Shown: positions 1 through 10,454 of the stretch, in pieces
How the letters are laid out: each line of letters starts with the position of its first letter
How positions within the stretch are numbered: the first letter of the stretch is position 1
Translations under genes and position numbers: made by a program
From: Typha latifolia
Lineage: Eukaryota > Streptophyta > Magnoliopsida > Poales > Typhaceae
Assembly: GCA_019914945.1 (NCBI GenBank)
Contig: CM034100.1
Coordinates: 9,745,096-9,809,095 of the forward strand
DNA: 64,000 bases
Reading direction: 5' to 3'
Notes under the pieces: model-generated
The model's input: the letters and a program-made list of their open reading frames with translations, nothing else
The model's database searches: none
What the model was told of the DNA's origin: nothing

Positions 1-744
1 TTGCATACTGATTATATTGAAAGTTAAAACTTGAAACAAATAATAATAAAATTATTTAATTAAATCATAACTCTTTTTTATTGTAAATGATTTATTTATG
101 AATATCGGGCTCAAGCTTGTTGATTGCCTTCTTAACCCCCAACAAGACTTCATTATCATTATTGACATTTATATAGAATTGAAATATTGGATTAAGAAAA
201 TACATTGTAAAAATTTAAAATTTATAAGCATTCAAGTTTTAAAATTTTCATAAATTAAAGTAATTAGTAAATTAAAACTTAAAACTTAAAAGCATACTTA
301 CCAGCAGCGTGTATATCTCTATGTAGTTATCTGTTCCATCTAGAATTAATCATCTCCTACCACTTCTTATAACTTTGGCTCACATTTTTTTTGATTAATT
401 ATTTTGCTATGTTTATTGCCTCATAAGAAATTCATTTCAGACTTGTCATCACTGTCTACAAGTCTTAATATTTTGACAAGAGACTCAAATACTGCAGTGA
501 CAATTATAATATTATTCAAAAATGTATTTCCAAGAGCTATATTTTTCAAAGTTTCATCTAAAGATTTATCTTTAAGTTTCATATTCTTAAATTTTATAGA
601 CTACTCTTGTGATGTAAATATTTATATAATATCATTCTTGTAACGCATGATGCTCTCTAAGGCTAAAAAATGAGTGATAAATTTAGTGATACCGGGTTTG
701 ATGATTTCCCTATTACCAGTCATCTGCCTAAGTAAATTAAAAAT

Positions 745-1665
745 CTAACTATGGTTATATATAAAATTTGTCAACTTTTGACCTTCATGTATGACTATGT
801 CAATTTCAGGTTCTTTTGTAGTATCCTCTAACATTAGATCAATACAATGTGCAGCACATGGCATCCAATATAAATGAGGTCTTTTTGTCATAAGTAAATT
901 TTCAGTAGCTTTATAATTGGCCCTATTATCAGTAATCATTTGGACTATTTTTTTACCGATTTCTTGTACCACCTCATCCATCAACTAACAAATATAATCT
1001 GTATTTTTGAAATGAGCAGTAGCATCCACAGACTTCAAAATATTGTCCCCATGCCCGAGTACACTAAGAAATTAATTATATTTCTTCTGTTTTATAAAAA
1101 TCTGTGTACGACTCTTTTTTTTCGAAGATATGTATTTATTGGTCAAATATTTTCAGACTCTACTGTAACACCAGGAGTCCTAAGGGTAGAACTGCTGCTC
1201 CCATATCTCTTTCTCCTTATATATTAATTGATCTATAAAAGTTACCACCAGTGCTTCTTATCTCGTCTTTTCTTCTATGCATATTTTTGCTCTCTTTCAT
1301 TGCCCTTCTCATCTGTCTCTCCTTCTCATTCTCCTCATTATGTTCATTACTATCATCATCAATGTGTACAAGATTATGCATCAATTCTTCACGGACTATT
1401 AACTTTTTTTGTTGTGTAGATTGTTTATTCTTTTTTTTTTGCCAATTAGACAAGCCAACATCTTCTTTCTAACTTTCAAAGACACTTGAGTGCAAGTTGC
1501 TATGTTTCTTTGCCTTCTTGCTAAATGTTCTTTCAAACGGTTGACACTATCACTCATTTCTTTTTCATACCAGTTGCATTTAACACGGTTTTTATCTTGT
1601 TTAATAGTGCTATAATATTGCCACCCAATGTCGATATTATGTGACTTCTTTTTGGAGCCATTGAT
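745..1665 (-). pseudogene. hAT transposase fragment (BED finger, acidic linker, DUF659)
   Basis: Broken transposase of hAT-1. Read on the minus strand it has a BED-like zinc-finger region (about 1470-1665), a charged linker rich in E, D, R and K (1217-1453), and a DUF659 segment (745-984) with the motif CAAHCIDLMLED. The same three blocks occur in the same order in hAT-2. Stops and frameshifts separate the blocks, so no full protein can be made. In the family this enzyme binds the TIRs and moves the element by cut and paste. Confidence 0.8.
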
Positions 1666-2027
1666 ATTTTAACTCTGTAACTAAAAAATATAGATAAAAA
1701 TTAAAATAAAATATAAAATAATTTAAAATTTATGAAAATAAAATTATGAAACCCTTTCAATTTTTTTTTCTCTTTTTCTTCTTTACTTCCTTTCAGTTTC
1801 CACCCCTCTCAAGTTCTCAGCAGCAGCACTGGCAGCACCTGAGCAGCAGCACCATGCTGTTGCTGCTGCTGGTGTGGTGAAGCAGCAACTTGTTGGTTAT
1901 GCAGCAGCAGGTGCGTAATTAAAAAAATGAGAAAGAAAGAAATTAGAAAAAAAAAAAAAAACTCATCTGGGGTCGTCGTAGGTTGAGGTCACCGAAGATT
2001 TACTTAGTCGCCGGTGAGAAAGAGATC

Positions 2028-2029
<2 letters not shown>

Positions 2030-2088
<59 letters not shown>
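2030..2088. repeat. (GA)n microsatellite
   Basis: Near-perfect GA dinucleotide run inside the leader of hAT-1. Confidence 0.95.
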
Positions 2089-2093
<5 letters not shown>

Positions 2094-2152
2094 AAGAGAG
2101 GCAGGTGGGTGGGGGGACATCAATAATTGATGACCCCAGGTCGGATCCCACC

Positions 2153-2259
2153 CGTTTCAACTTAGCTATGATTTAATGTATCATTTTATAGAAACTTAGT
2201 TTCTTGTCATCATGGATGTTTGATTGCTTTTACTCTACTCTTTTTCTTCCTTATATGTA

Positions 2260-2290
<31 letters not shown>

Positions 2291-2860
2291 GTATATGAAA
2301 ATATGAGTGAGCATTTACATAGTAGTAAAATAGTGGATGTTGCCATAGTTGCTCATATCTACTATTAGGATTTTGAATGTTTCCTTTTTTGTCTTTCTAT
2401 AAGAGTTCCGAATGCAGATATTGCATGTGAGCAAATCTCATTTGTCTAGATCTATAAATTGGTGGCAAGGAACTTCATAATCTATTAGCACCCGATCCAA
2501 TTCGACCCGTTAGCCTTAACCCAACCCCATTCTCACCTGTTAGCCATAAGTCATTTTCAACTTCAACATATCTAAACCTACTACCCTAACCCAATTCCTT
2601 CCTTACCAAACTCCTCATAACCATCAACTTGTCCACCCACGTCATCACAATCAGTAGTGCTCTCCACCACGCCAACACCGCAGCATTGCGCTTTACCGAT
2701 TCCATCATAGCTAGCATCACTCTCCACCACCATCAACACTATCTTCTCTGAGCTCCACCCTTTATCGTCGCTTGTTTGTAGCCGCCGACACCCATCCACT
2801 ATTGTCGTGTCCCTTTTGACGTTTTCTCTTGTATATGATCGGTGCTTTTTCTAAAATTAA
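2153..2860. other. No gene seen; AT microsatellite and ACCC-rich tract
   Basis: Non-coding. It holds a TG/AT dinucleotide run at about 2260-2290. A CCAACCC-rich tract at 2480-2590 resembles the reverse complement of 8240-8420. Short frames across it are CACC-rich low-complexity translations. Confidence 0.6.
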
Positions 2861-3510
2861 GGACAAGTCTTGACATCAAGAAAATTTGGGTGTGAAACCC
2901 TAGCTTGAGAGTAAAGGTGTGAAACCTATCCCTAAGTATGATGATTCTTGGCTTGACTAGAACAGTAAGAATTCGATAGGCTAGAGTAGTATGAGGAAAG
3001 TCTCAATCCCCTGCTCGAAATCATTAAGAATAAGTCTTACTATCAAAAAAACTTGGGTGTAAAATCTTAGCCTGAGGGTGGAGGTGTACGATGATAATTG
3101 ACTTGATCGAAGTGTCGCCATTAACTGTGAGACTAGAGCAATATGAATGCTGCAGGGGAAATACTTGACAGAGTCGAGTTTTCTCCGACTTAGAGGGAAT
3201 CATGTGAACATCAGTGACATATGCATGTAGCAGTGTAGTTTCTCATTCTTAAAATTAGTCTTAAGTCGATTATTTTATTATGCATTTGCTATTCATAATG
3301 TTTAACCTTATTAAGAAGTCCCACTTATTTATATTTGTTTTCTTGCAATTGTTTAGAGTGCTATTTGCTTATTGTCATTTGTAAGGTTTATGTATAGACC
3401 TTCTTTTTTAAGAAGTGAAATTTTTTGAGATTTATCTTCGGTGTGAGTTTTAGGTATGAAACTTGGGTTGAGAATGGAGGTATAAAACTTTATTCATTTT
3501 CTCTTTTTAA
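2861..3510 (+). repeat. Diverged repeat, copy A (inverted relative to 8500-8990)
   Basis: Contains partial tandem units marked by GGGTGTGAAACCCTAG-like and GTGTAAAATCTTAG-like text. Landmarks recur in inverted order at 8500-8990: a GACAT(A/C)A block, the CTTAAAATTAGTCTTAA-like block near 3250, the AATTGTTTAG block near 3348, and TTGAGAATGGAGGT near 3469. The sequence is non-coding and probably an old, unclassified mobile repeat. Confidence 0.55.
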
Positions 3511-4714
3511 CCATTATCATTCCTAGAATCCTAACGATCCCGTTGTTTTACATCAGTTTCTCACATAAAATGCTATACAATAATGGAGAAGAAAGGCATA
3601 ACAATCTCTTTTGGGTATAATTGGTTGAGATACTAGTAATGAGAATGGAAAGAAAAGCAATGAATATCTCAGGCCCGCCTTGATTTTTTCTATTCCATAT
3701 ATATATATAAAGAAGAGAAGTTAAAAAGTAACTTTAGCATTCCTTTTTCCCCTTTCATTGTCCAAAGTAAGTGTAAGTATCCCTTGCTAGAATCTTTTCT
3801 TATTTCTTTCTCCTTCAACGACTTTCCATTACAATGTTTTTGGAAATCCATAAGGTTTAAAGAGATTTACCATTGGCCCAAGAAGATGATCTTTAAAATC
3901 ATTTTCTAATTTCAAGTCTTTGCTTTTGACTGTCCATCCCTTTTGCTATGGAGTTTTGTTGCACTTCATTTTATAAAATATTAGCTACAATATCTTGCAT
4001 GCTGATATTCTAGTTATTATATAGTGAATTTTTCGTTTCACTTGAGGGCATCAAAAACATAAATCTGAGAGGGATGAGTGACCATTGCATATTTTCTATA
4101 AATTTTTTTGTATTAAAAATTACAAGGTTCCAAGTATCGGGATTGAAATCGATTGTCTGAAAAAATGATGCGTATTGAACGTATTAGGAGTATCGGTTGT
4201 TCATATCGACTTGTATTTTCAAATAACTTTTAGCATATAGAAAAATAAGAAAAGTTTTAGAAAAATAATAATAAGATATATGTATAAATTATTCATATAT
4301 AAAATCTAAAAAATAAAAATAAAAATACTATTTTCTTAATTTCAATATCTCTCTCCCTTTATATCACTCACACGCCCTTCTTCCGTCCTCATACGAATAA
4401 TTTTTCTCTCTCTCTCTCTCCCATCTCCTTATCTCTATTCTCACTCTCATTTAAAAAAAAATCGATTTCTCGAAATCTCTCCATCTCCTTTCCCCCCGTA
4501 TCCCACGCACTCTTATCTTCCTCTTCGACGTAGTTCTGATCTCTATCTATGTCCAATGAACTCTACCGACATAGATCCGGCTTTGTCAACCTATGACGAA
4601 CTCCTTCGACGTAGATCTGGCTTCGTCAACTTTAGATATGTAATTTTTTCTTTTATTTCCTCTCTTTGATGAGTTCTTCAGCCTCTCCTTTTCTCTTTCT
4701 CCCTTTCTTTCTTT
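3511..4714. other. No gene seen
   Basis: AT-rich sequence with a CT-rich tract at 4350-4460 and 4670-4710. No open frame of note and no recognisable repeat. Confidence 0.6.
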
Positions 4715-5660
4715 CTTGTGTTTTAAAAGGCGGAAAGATCGGCGCATCGGCTGCCCTGCTAAGTGGATCAGTGCTGGTAAAAGGCGGCTGGCTGCCTTTG
4801 CAGGCCACCTAGGCGCTAAAAAGCGTTAGGTGAGTCGAGCGGCCCGATAAGGCAGGCTGACACTGTGGCCCGCCATATGGTGATGCAGGTCGAAGCACGT
4901 TGAATTTTGTAAGTGGCTCATGTTTAAATAACTAACCTGCTCAACTGTTCTCTTGCTTGATAGCGAAACCCTAAAAAAGAAATCTCCTCCATGGTCGGCG
5001 GCAATGAAGGTGGCGACTAGCGACCTCTCTTGACCCCTCCCTCTTGAGCTCTTTCCTCTCCTAACAATGGGTAGCGAGCAAAGATAGCTTGTGTGACTGT
5101 CATGGAGCTTGGACTGGTGCGCCATCGTGGTGGTTGGGCTTGTGCGGTGGCATTGGCGTGAAGGTCAGTTCATGGAGCTACGGTGGCATGGAGGTTGGGC
5201 CCGTGCAACGGTGTGGAGTGAACATCCCTCTCTCATTGCCTTCTCCTGTTGCTATAATGGCAATGATGGAGTCTAAAATGCGTATGCTAGCTGCTATAGC
5301 AGTGATAAAGTCTAAACACGTGTTAACCATCACCTATCTCAATGTATGCTAGCTGGACACTACCCATCACTTATCTTTATATATTCAGATATTGGACACA
5401 TGAGTCTAATAGAAGGGAATAAGATGCATTTAATTTTCATCACATCAAAAAGACTAATCTCTCATTATTTTTTATTTTTTATTTTTTATTTTCTTCTGAA
5501 ATATATCGGTATGTAGGTCTTAATAATTTTGGTGTCCTGAAGGGCCTTAACTATTAAAAGGTTTTTGTATAATTCTATATATTATACATAGTTACTTTTA
5601 ATTTTTAAATATTAAAAATGCTAGATCGTCTTGGCGTCCGCCTTCTGCCTACACTATTTC
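4715..5660 (+). repeat. Possible hAT-like terminal repeat region
   Basis: Begins with GTGTTTTAAAAGGCGG, followed by a GGCGG/CCTAGGCG-rich tract and then TTTAAATAACTAACCT. The same order of motifs, reversed, ends at 20785-20795 (TTTTTAAAACACTC). Plant hAT elements often end in CAGTGTTTTAAAA, so this may be one end of an old element. A matching right end and TSD were not established. Confidence 0.3.
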
Positions 5661-6255
5661 TTGCTATCCTCTATCTCTTTCTCTCTGTCTCTCTCAGTTT
5701 GGTTTATCTCGGTTGAAACAGCCGAAATTTGCTTGATCCAGATCGAGTATTGGCTGATCTGGCTGATACCCCACCGAATAAACTAGTTTTGGGGTGGGAT
5801 TGAGATTGGTCGAAATTGGGAACGATGAAAAATTATGGAATCAAATATTCCTATTCTAGATTAATGGCCAATTTGGAGGATGGTTGGACAAATGAGGACT
5901 AAATTGATTTCAGATGTATTATATCAATACTGGGCCAAAGTGGAACCCTATTTCTATATGTTTTCAGAAATATTAAATGAAAGAATAATTATAGTATCTA
6001 TCTCCTATAGTCAATTATTAGCACGAAGAATAGGAAAATTGTCCTCATACTTTTGTGGACTTTACCAGTTTATGTAGGTCTGCATTATTGCAATTTTGTG
6101 TTAATATGATACAAAACCTAGTTGTTCCTCTCCTGTCAAACTTTTATCCTTTTGGTTGTACAACCACTACTTTTAATTACCATGTCTGTTTTTATATCAT
6201 AAGAGAGTGGCAGTTAGCTACCTATTAATTAATTTATTCTTTTGATTTTTTTTTC
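5661..6255. other. Gap upstream of the exon cluster; no gene supported
   Basis: A 65-codon open frame lies at 5880-6077, but it has no recognisable motif. It could hold an upstream exon of the gene that follows; I could not define splice sites for one. Confidence 0.4.
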
Positions 6256-6382
6256 ATGGAAACAATCATAGAGAAACAAAGAAGAGATGCTATGAGAACA
6301 GAGCCTATCCGTTTGGAATGCAATGGACAAGCATATTGGAAACTGGAAGGCCATTGCAATAGCTTGAAAATTATGCTTCAAG
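6256..6382 (+). CDS. Exon 1 of putative WHIM/DDT-like chromatin protein gene (5' limit uncertain)
   Basis: First recognised exon of a host gene. From the ATG at 6256 it encodes 42 residues including MRTEPIRL and AYWKLEGHCNSL. The pattern R-T-E-P ... Y-W resembles WHIM motifs found in DDT-domain chromatin-remodelling partners; that is family knowledge and the match is by eye. The exon ends in CAAG before a GT donor, leaving one base of a split codon. A real gene of this type would be longer at the N terminus, so exons may be missing upstream. The ATG may be internal, because an AG at about 6281 could also act as an acceptor. Confidence 0.55.
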
Positions 6383-6453
6383 GTTCTTTTGTTTTCTACT
6401 TTAATCATTTGCAGCTGAAATTGAACATACTGATTTGAAGTAGTATATTTCAG

Positions 6454-6550
6454 ATTGTGAGAACTGGGAGCTGGTTGCAAACAAAGACAAGTGGTTTGCC
6501 TTCGACGAAGAGGATGAGAAAGTGATTGAAAGATATATTTCCTCTTCTAG
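6454..6550 (+). CDS. Exon 2 of putative WHIM/DDT-like gene
   Basis: Starts after a TATTTCAG acceptor, 71 bp past exon 1. It completes the split codon (G+AT, Asp) and then encodes NWELVANKDKWFAF and an acidic helix-like stretch ending ERYISSS. The spacing of Trp residues and the acidic run (DEEDEKVIE) continue the WHIM-like pattern of exon 1. It ends in AG before GTAAAA, leaving two bases for the next exon. The open frame, splice signals and phase all agree. Confidence 0.6.
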
Positions 6551-7163
6551 GTAAAAGGAAATTCCTTTAAGCATATAGATGTTAAAATCTTTTCGCTCTC
6601 TGATTTGTTTATGATTTTATTCTGAATGAAGTTTACTCTTCTCAATATTCTTATGGACAACCTGGACATACAACCAGTCAAGATACTGAAGAGGCCTATG
6701 CAACAAGCCAGATCCTTTGTTGGCGGATATACTGTCCGTATTAGATTTAATAGAATTTCTTTTTATATATGATAAAAATGTCAGCAAAATATAAAGGGAT
6801 CAATAAGAAAATGCAGACTGGTTCATAATTCTGTTTCCTATTGGATGTTGCACCATAAAGAAAGATAGTGCAAAAGTTCCAATTAAGCTGATGCAAGAAG
6901 CAATTTTTCTATCTATAACAATTAAGTGTCAAAAATGGAACTAGAAATACTACCGACATAAATTTTATGTCCAAGATTTAAGTTGCTACTCATATAAGTG
7001 ACATTATTAAATTGTTCATATCTATTTATAGCATGCAATATAAAGAGTCATTCTTACATGTTCGCTATGCAGCCTTGGTATGCCTACTCCCTCTACGGAT
7101 GTAGTCAATGCAATGTGATCAAGGGACTACAATAGCATATGCCGCTTACAAGAACATTGCTTA

Positions 7164-8499
7164 TAATGGTCAATGTTTTTAAAATGCAGTTGCGGATAGC
7201 AGGCGTCGATGGCGGGCTATCACCCCACACATAGTATTTTTTATATTAAAAAAATTATATATGGTATATTTGTAATTTTTAATACTAATATAGTATATAT
7301 AAAATTTGTAATGATGCATTATGTTGCAATCCACAATTCACAATCATAACAAGTTCACAAATATCACAACTAAATACCTAGCTTACCTATAATGTCGTCA
7401 AGTTTGTTAATAAGTTTAGGATTTGTGCACAGCAAGAATTGATAATAATTCTTATAAAGCCTATAAAGTATTTATGTAATCTCTCTCTCATGATTTGTGC
7501 ACAGTAGGAATTGATAATAATTTAGAAATGGAACTAGAAAGGAATAACCCGAAAATATCTATTAAACCAAACTTCATCTTCTAGTCAAAATGATAATTAC
7601 TATAGAAAAGCATACTCGACTATCTGAAAATAAAATTTGATTTGTAGTGTGATGGTAGTGGGAATGGAAGCATCGACAGTAGTGGTTGCTGGCGGCGTTG
7701 GTGGTAGTGAACATCAGTGCTTGTGGGATTGCCGAGAGATGTCGAAGAGGCATCAATGACAAGCCATTAACGGGACGCCGTGATGAAGGAGTTACTAGCG
7801 TCGATAATGGTGGTCGATCGCGTGAGGGAGCTGTCGGGGAAGGTCTGCGATGGATGGCGCTCTCGAGGGAAGTGGAGCGACGCAACTAATGTCGGCAATG
7901 GTGCCAATCAATTAGGATCTATGTGCATAGATGACGATGCGATTGGTGAACGCTGAGGTGGCAACGGGAAACTGAGGTGCCGTTGTCGGTGTTGGTGCTG
8001 TCAGTGGTGAGCGTCGGCTTAGAGGGTGGCAGCGTCGTCGATGGCGAGTGTTGGTGGTGTTGTCAAGTGGCTTGAAGGAGGCGGGAGATCAAGGCTCTAG
8101 TGGTAGTGGAGGGTTGCGGTGTCATCAGTGGAGATCGACGTCATCGTTGAGGAAGAGATGGCGTGGAGGCGGTGGCGGTATGGAGGTAGGCTAGGGCTTG
8201 GTGTCAAATGGTTTGAAGGGAGGTGAGGGATGAGGATAAGGATGACAAATGGGTTGGGTTACGTCTAATGGGCTGGTGTGGTGGCTAACATGTTTAAGTG
8301 AGTTTGCGGTTGGGTTTGAAGTATTTGGTTAATGGGTTTTGGATTTGGTTTTTGGTTGGATTGGGTTCAGTTGGGGTGGAGGGATTCAAAATTTGGAATA
8401 TAGTAGGGGGGAAGGATTTGTTGGGATTTTAATAGGAAAATAAGAGCTAAAAATTGAAATACGATTCTAAGAACGATGATGGTGGAAAAAATAAAAAAA
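7164..8499. other. GC-rich, then GGTTGGG-rich non-coding tract
   Basis: Starts with TGTTTTTAAAATGCAG, similar to the hAT-like end motif at 4715. Then 7670-8230 is unusually GC- and GGTGG-rich, and 8240-8420 is rich in GGGTT units, mirroring 2480-2590 on the other strand. Open frames here are simple-sequence translations. Confidence 0.4.
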
Positions 8500-8990
8500 G
8501 AATGAGATTTCACACCTCTATTCTCAACTAGGGTTTTACACTCAAAACTCTCATTGGAGATAATTCTAATTTTTTTATTTCATTTCTTTATAAACTTCAA
8601 TAGTAAAAAGCTGGCTTGTATAGACCTTAAACACCCTAAACAATTATAAAAAAGCAAACAGAACCTTAAACACCATAAATAATAAATATATAGTAAAAAT
8701 AATTAATTTAAGACTAATTTTCTAAATGAGGAACTGCACTAATACATGTGCCCGTGTAATATATTATTGATGTCCGCATCATTCTCCTCTAGTGGGAGAT
8801 AACTAGGCTCTATCAAGTGTCCTCTATAGGCGGGGCTGTTTATACTCGGTGGAAATGGTGTATAATAAAAAAAATAATTCTAAACACTATAAGTAGCAAA
8901 TGTATAATAAAAATAATTAACAAGTTATTTCTTGAAGGAGGAAATACATTAATACATGTGTCCGTGTACTATGTCGCTAATGTCCGCATA
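8500..8990 (-). repeat. Diverged repeat, copy B (inverted relative to 2861-3510)
   Basis: Reverse complement shares ordered blocks with 3150-3510. It also has an internal tandem copy: 8630-8790 and 8880-9000 both carry AATACATGTGYCCGTGTA and a following TGTCCGCAT block. Confidence 0.55.
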
Positions 8991-9019
8991 ATCTAGACTT
9001 CTAGAATCTAGTCTTCACA

Positions 9020-10112
9020 ATCTTAGGGTAGAGCTTCATTTGTCAATAAGTTATAATCATCATCAAGCTCTAGTTCAATATTTTTATTATTCTCTGTTTC
9101 CTCATCCAACTGGATTAATTGCTCATCTAGAGAAGTGGAAAAAGTGTTACTAGTAATAGTTTGAGCAACTCTTGCGCTTCTCCTTGATGATAAATTTTTT
9201 TTTGCACCTGATGCTTTTGTCACTATTTCCCAAGTTAACCCTTCACGTGGGAAGACCTCTTGCTCTTGAGGATCATTATCCAACTAATTAATTGTATTAT
9301 TTCTTTTTTGAAGCCACATGATCCTTTTCTTTTGCTATCTTTCGATTTTTTATTCTTGCATTAAATTATACATAAATTAGATCATTTAATCCTTTCACTT
9401 CCAATCTATTACTCTTCTTTGATTAAATTTGAAAACAAAGATGAAATTAATACGAGTCAATTATAATTTAGAATTGACAACTTAATCAATACAATGATAT
9501 ATTACCCATTCCAATGAGCTCCAATTTCTTTCACGTCTTAACAAACTATATGCCAAATTAAGAATTTTAATTGCCATATTTTTTAGATAAGGAATATACA
9601 CTCCACCTATGAGATAATAACCATATAAATTAGAAAATAACTTACTAACGTACTAACGTACATAAGACTAAAAGACATGTTTTATTACATATGTTAAACT
9701 ATTAAATATACTTGGGTTGAATTCATCATTATTGATTTCTCTTGCCAATCTTGTTAGTCTCCCAAAATTTCTACTAACATACATTTGTAATGTGCACTTG
9801 AATAAACAGATCTAGGTAGAAGTTTTCAACACAGCTAAGAACACTATCTATTACATTTAAATCGCTATCTATTTCATCGCAATTTCTATAAAAGTAATAT
9901 GCATTTAAATAATATGCAGCAGCATAGAGATATGTATCAAGCTTTCTATTTGTGTATTGATCAATAGCATCAAGAAAGGGCTTGGAAGAAATCTTATTAT
10001 TATTAAAAATATTTTTAATTTTCTTCTTAGCATCTTTTAACTCACCATATATAAATCCGATTGGTGGCTTTCTTTTGTCATCGATAATTTGAAGCAACTT
10101 AATTAAGGAGTG
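9020..10112 (-). pseudogene. hAT-3 transposase, C-terminal part
   Basis: Reading leftward from the Gypsy-1 boundary: LIKLLQIIDDKRKPPIGFIY (hAT core, about 10035-10112), then an RERNWSSLEW block near 9515-9545. This matches the CERNWS hallmark of the hAT C-terminal dimerisation domain and is followed by a GT that could be an intron donor. An acidic tail with REGLTWEIVTKASGA lies at 9023-9283. Frames are broken between blocks. Confidence 0.7.
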
Positions 10113-10345
10113 TGTAATGGTTATATAGTAGTTGATTAGAAAGAAATAAAGTTCTAGCAGCTGAAAACCCAATTTCAGGATTGGGAACGCAAATTTTTCG
10201 AGAGCAGTAGAATAAATTGGTGTTCGAACGACCCTTTAGGTTTTTGGACGCAAATTTCTCGAGAGCAATAGAATAAATTGGCATTGGAACGACCCTTTAG
10301 GTGTTCAAATGCAATCTCCCTAAAGCAGAAGATTAAATAGGCGTT
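10113..10345 (+). repeat. Gypsy-1 5' LTR, truncated
   Basis: Matches the first part of the 3' LTR at 13914, with an extra copy of the TTTCGAGAGCARTAGAATAAATTGG unit region, then breaks off. The rest of the LTR, the primer site and most of gag are missing before the zinc knuckle near 10480. Confidence 0.75.
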
Positions 10346-10454
10346 CAAACTCTCCCGAGATTGAACTGGTTCATTAAAAACCTTGGGCGTTGGATTTGGT
10401 TTATAGGTTGCACGATAAGATGAGCCAGGGAGTGTTAGCCCTACTATTCAGACT

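Larger units (their letters stand above)
1..2152 (-). mobile_element. hAT-1, partial hAT DNA transposon
   Basis: Minus-strand hAT element cut by the window start. It aligns along its length with hAT-2 at 15413-19114: position 1 corresponds to about 17945 of that copy, and the shared 5' non-coding start (a GACATCAATAATTGATG motif near 2119) matches 15505. The clear TIR of hAT-2 is not seen beyond 2152, so this end is truncated or diverged. A (GA)n microsatellite occupies the place of the CT-rich leader in hAT-2. Confidence 0.8.

Noticed and set aside
1963..2160. 65-codon frame of Ser/Leu repeats
   Set aside because: Translation of the (GA)n microsatellite.
5880..6077. 65-codon frame as a gene
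   Set aside because: No motif and no clear splice sites; kept only as a possible upstream exon.
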